Shown: piece by piece, positions 61,860 through 64,000 of the stretch
Position numbering within the stretch: the stretch's first letter is position 1
Layout: the number at the start of each line of letters is the position of its first letter
Assembly: GCA_963765375.1 (NCBI GenBank)
Contig: CAVXVZ010000007.1
Location: 248,001-312,000, forward strand
Source: Roseiarcus sp963765375
Lineage (GTDB): Bacteria; Pseudomonadota; Alphaproteobacteria; Rhizobiales; Beijerinckiaceae
Reading direction: 5' to 3'
DNA length: 64,000 nucleotides
Notes under the pieces: generated by a model
What the model was told of the DNA's origin: nothing
Databases searched by the model: none
What the model saw: the letters and a program-made list of their open reading frames with translations, nothing else
Position numbers and translations under genes: made by a program

Positions 61860-62846
61860 CTAAAGCGCTCGCAGCCTCGCTTTGGCGGATCTTTCCGTCG
61901 TGAGCCGATTGCGAAGCGGCAAGCCGAACGGCTCCAACTCGATCTCGAACATGTCGCCCTTTTGCGTCTGGACGCCGCCGCTGAAAGAGAGCGTCGCGGT
62001 CCCGAAGAAATGAACGTGGACGTCGCCCGGCCGCCGGAACAAAGCATATTTGAAATGATGCGCCTCGAGATTGGCGATCGAATGGGCCATGTTCTGCTCG
62101 CCGGACAGGAACGGCTTTTCCCAGATCACGTCCTTCCCCCGCCGGATGCGCGACACGCCATTGACGTCGGCCGGCAGATCGCCAACCAGCAATTCCGGAC
62201 CCAGGCTTGCTGGCCGCAACTTCGAATGCGCGAGCCAAAGGTAGTTCTGCCGTTCGGTAACGTGATCGGAGAATTCATTGCCGAGCGCAAACCCAATTCG
62301 AACCGGAGCGCCGGCGTCGTCGATCAAGTAGATTCCGACGATCTCAGGCTCTTCGCCGCCGTCGAGCGCGAAGGCTGGACTGGGCAGATCGCCCTCCGGC
62401 GGCGCGAGAATAGAACCGTCGCCCTTATAGAACCACTCGGGCTGCGCGCCGGTTTCGCCCTTGGCCGGCTTGCCTCCCTCGAGGCCTAATTTGAACATCC
62501 GCATCGAGTCGGTGAGCTTGGACGGATCGGCGAGGTCCTTGTGCATTTTGTCACGACCCTCGGCCGAACCGAGATGCGTAAGGCCCGTCCCGGTCACCAA
62601 GACATGCGCGGGATCCTTGTGATCGACAGGAGTGAGAACGCGCCGCTCCTTCAACGCACGAGCGAGATCGACCGGTTTGCCGACCCCTCGGTCGGCGATG
62701 AGCTTGCGGAGCGAAACACCCTCGGCGATCGCCTGGCGCGCGAGGTCGAGCGTCGTGCGCGCGCCCTTGACGAGCCGGCTCTCGCCGCGCGCCGAGACGG
62801 CGAGCGCCCGCTTGCCGTTTTCATCGATGAATTGCGCCAGCCTCAC
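61860..62846 (-). CDS. AraD1/GguC family sugar-acid dehydratase (FAH superfamily)
   Basis: A 328-residue fumarylacetoacetate hydrolase-fold enzyme of the AraD1/GguC group: TGTGLTHLGSAEGRDKMH, DSMRMFKLGLEGGKPAKGETGAQPEWFYKG, SPAFALDGGEEPEIVGIYLID with the metal-ligand Glu-Glu pair, and GDVHVHFFGTATLSF. Members handle 2-keto-3-deoxy sugar acids such as L-2-keto-3-deoxyarabonate. The HAD gene overlaps its start by 4 bp. It fits with the partial altronate-type dehydratase upstream as a sugar-acid operon. Confidence 0.93.
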   Translation of the reverse strand: MRLAQFIDENGKRALAVSARGESRLVKGARTTLDLARQAIAEGVSLRKLIADRGVGKPVDLARALKERRVLTPVDHKDPAHVLVTGTGLTHLGSAEGRDKMHKDLADPSKLTDSMRMFKLGLEGGKPAKGETGAQPEWFYKGDGSILAPPEGDLPSPAFALDGGEEPEIVGIYLIDDAGAPVRIGFALGNEFSDHVTERQNYLWLAHSKLRPASLGPELLVGDLPADVNGVSRIRRGKDVIWEKPFLSGEQNMAHSIANLEAHHFKYALFRRPGDVHVHFFGTATLSFSGGVQTQKGDMFEIELEPFGLPLRNRLTTERSAKARLRAL

Positions 62847-63526
62847 GCTTTTGCCCCTTCTTCAGCGCCGGAATTCAGACGCGCTTCAATGAGCTCGAAG
62901 ATTCGTAAATCGATGTAATTGCTGGCTGCGAATGTCGCGCCAGCTTCGATAAGCGTTCGCGAATCCAGCGTCGTCGTCATCCCCACCACGGCAAGCTCCG
63001 CGGCCGCGGCGGCGCGTACCCCCAACAACGAGTCTTCAAAGGCGATCGAATGGGCCGCCGCCGCGCCGGTGCGCTCCAACGCGGTCAGATACGGCAGCGG
63101 ATCGGGCTTTGAGCGTGTGAGTTCCCCTCCGATCACCAGGATCGGCAGACGCTGCCCAATCCCCAGCGCTGCGAGAACCTTTTCAGCGTTAGCGCGGGGG
63201 GCGTTCGTCACCACCGCGCGCTTGAGCCCGCGCCGGTCGGCGAAATCGAGGAGCGCGAGCGCGCCGAGAATGGGCTCGAGGTCGCGCAAATTGTCGCGGT
63301 AGGCCGCTTCTTTGGCGCCAAGAGTCGCAGCCTGCTCAAGGAGCGACAAGTGCGAAAGGTATCGACTGGCAATCATTTCGTTGGACGCGCCCATGATATT
63401 TGCAGCGTATTCGGAACGATCGAGCGAAATGCCGTGCGGCGCGAATACGCGCTGGAACGCCGCCAAATGCTCGGCGTCGCTATCCACGAGCGTTCCATCG
63501 AGATCGAACAGCAACGCGGTCTTCAT
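62843..63526 (-). CDS. HAD superfamily hydrolase (phosphatase)
   Basis: A 227-residue HAD phosphatase: motif I FDLDGTLVDSD (Asp nucleophile 9 and acid 11), motif II VVTNAPRANAEKVL, motif III Lys in GGELTRSKPDPLPYL, motif IV AFEDSLLGVRAA. The inserted cap is alpha-helical, as in beta-phosphoglucomutase-like or sugar-phosphate phosphatases. Overlaps the AraD1 gene start by 4 bp. It may dephosphorylate a sugar phosphate in the same pathway, but its substrate cannot be read. Confidence 0.92.
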   Translation of the reverse strand: MKTALLFDLDGTLVDSDAEHLAAFQRVFAPHGISLDRSEYAANIMGASNEMIASRYLSHLSLLEQAATLGAKEAAYRDNLRDLEPILGALALLDFADRRGLKRAVVTNAPRANAEKVLAALGIGQRLPILVIGGELTRSKPDPLPYLTALERTGAAAAHSIAFEDSLLGVRAAAAAELAVVGMTTTLDSRTLIEAGATFAASNYIDLRIFELIEARLNSGAEEGAKA

Positions 63527-63557
63527 GAGGCCCCGGAAAGACGGTCACGGCCGCCGA

Positions 63558-64000
63558 TCACATCGTTGCTCCGATCTGCCAGGGCGTGAATTCGGCGTCG
63601 CCATAGCCAAGGAGCTCCGACTTCGTCCGTTCGCCAGAGGCGACCGCAAGGATCTTGTCGAAGATTTCCCTCCCCTTCTCGGCGATCGACACGCCGTCGA
63701 CGACGTCGCCGCAATTGATATCCATGTCCTCGATCATCCTGCGGTAGGTGTCATTATTGGTAGCGAGTTTGATCGATGGCGTCGGCTTGCAGCCGTAAGC
63801 CGAGCCGCGCCCGGTGGTGAAACAGAGCATATTGGCGCCGCCCGCGACCTGCCCGGTCGCCGACACGGGATCATAGCCCGGCGTATCCATGAACACGAAG
63901 CCCTTTGCCGTCACCGGCTCGGCGTATCGGTAGACTTCATTGAGCGCGGTCGTGCCGCCCTTCGCGGCCGCGCCCAGGGACTTCTCGAGAATGGTCGTCA
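63558..64000 (-). CDS. Altronate/galactarate dehydratase family protein (UxaA-like), 5' end beyond window
   Basis: This is the C-terminal 147 residues of a UxaA-type sugar-acid dehydratase. The frame runs off the right edge (reading EKSLGAAAKGGTTALNEVYRYAEPVTAKGF at the edge). Diagnostic stretches are MDTPGYDPVSATGQVAGGAN, LCFTTGRGSAYGCKPTPSIKLATN and INCGDVVDGVSIAEKGREIFD. Such enzymes remove water from altronate, galactarate or related aldonates to give 2-keto-3-deoxy acids, matching the AraD1 gene downstream. No break seen in the visible part. Confidence 0.9.
   Translation of the reverse strand, partial: TTILEKSLGAAAKGGTTALNEVYRYAEPVTAKGFVFMDTPGYDPVSATGQVAGGANMLCFTTGRGSAYGCKPTPSIKLATNNDTYRRMIEDMDINCGDVVDGVSIAEKGREIFDKILAVASGERTKSELLGYGDAEFTPWQIGATM

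Overview
The window is GC-rich chromosomal DNA of an alphaproteobacterium, most likely Hyphomicrobiales (Rhizobiales). The evidence is the gene content: a split glycine dehydrogenase (gcvPA), an IalB-family protein, aerobic cobaltochelatase CobT, an AraD1/GguC-type sugar-acid enzyme, IS427-group IS5 and ISAs1 elements, REP-like palindromes between genes, and alphaproteobacterial-style RNase E and RF2. Genus cannot be fixed from sequence alone.

Layout. 1-2.6 kb: glycine cleavage operon gcvT-gcvH-gcvPA (minus strand) behind a tandem glycine riboswitch. 2.7-4.8 kb: a lipoprotein, an IalB-like protein, tRNA-Val(GAC) and a GNAT acetyltransferase. 4.8-9.6 kb: a small accessory island, in which a secreted tectonin-like propeller protein gene has been hit twice by IS elements, once inside the gene and once 7 bp before its start codon. 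9.7-17 kb: asd, a MotA/ExbB-like plus OmpA/MotB-like motor pair, a LivK-type binding protein, an alpha/beta hydrolase and a secreted esterase. 17.4-21.3 kb: typA, a histidine phosphatase and an MBL hydrolase. 21.4-27.3 kb: a sugar cluster (SDR, galactonate-dehydratase-like enzyme, ABC permease, ATPase and binding protein, SMP-30 lactonase). 27.3-31.3 kb: arfB, leuC, a membrane protein, a VOC protein and a proline-racemase-family protein. 31.4-36.1 kb: a three-gene 2-oxoacid oxidoreductase operon (FAD/Fe-S flavoprotein, KorA, KorB). 36.1-38.5 kb: a divergent response regulator and hybrid sensor kinase. 38.6-43.5 kb: a complete liv-type ABC operon. 43.7-46.4 kb: tRNA-Pro(CGG), DUF2188, an NMT1-like binding protein, DUF2905 and a beta-carbonic anhydrase with a strong terminator. 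46.4-52.5 kb: cobT, DoxX, a Gly-rich TPR protein, then an ECF sigma, anti-sigma, YceI and cytochrome b561 run. 52.8-61.8 kb: prfB with a programmed +1 frameshift, mrcA, an N-acetylmuramoyl-L-alanine amidase and rne. 61.9-64 kb: AraD1-type enzyme, HAD phosphatase and an altronate-dehydratase-family gene cut by the window edge.

How genes work together: two segments (21-27 kb and 62-64 kb) look like oxidative sugar or sugar-acid catabolism (uptake, oxidation, lactone opening, dehydration, keto-acid processing). The kor operon looks like a self-contained 2-oxoacid dehydrogenase that hands electrons to a pyridine nucleotide through its own flavoprotein.

Caution on quality: at least six otherwise normal genes (asd, the esterase, the galactonate-dehydratase homologue, the sugar ABC ATPase, DUF2905 and the first segment of prfB) each carry a single-base insertion that breaks the frame. 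Two are expected to be essential and all go in the same direction, so I read them as residual assembly indels. They create two false gene fusions. The prfB UGA frameshift and the -1 slip in the IS427-type transposase are separate and look genuine.
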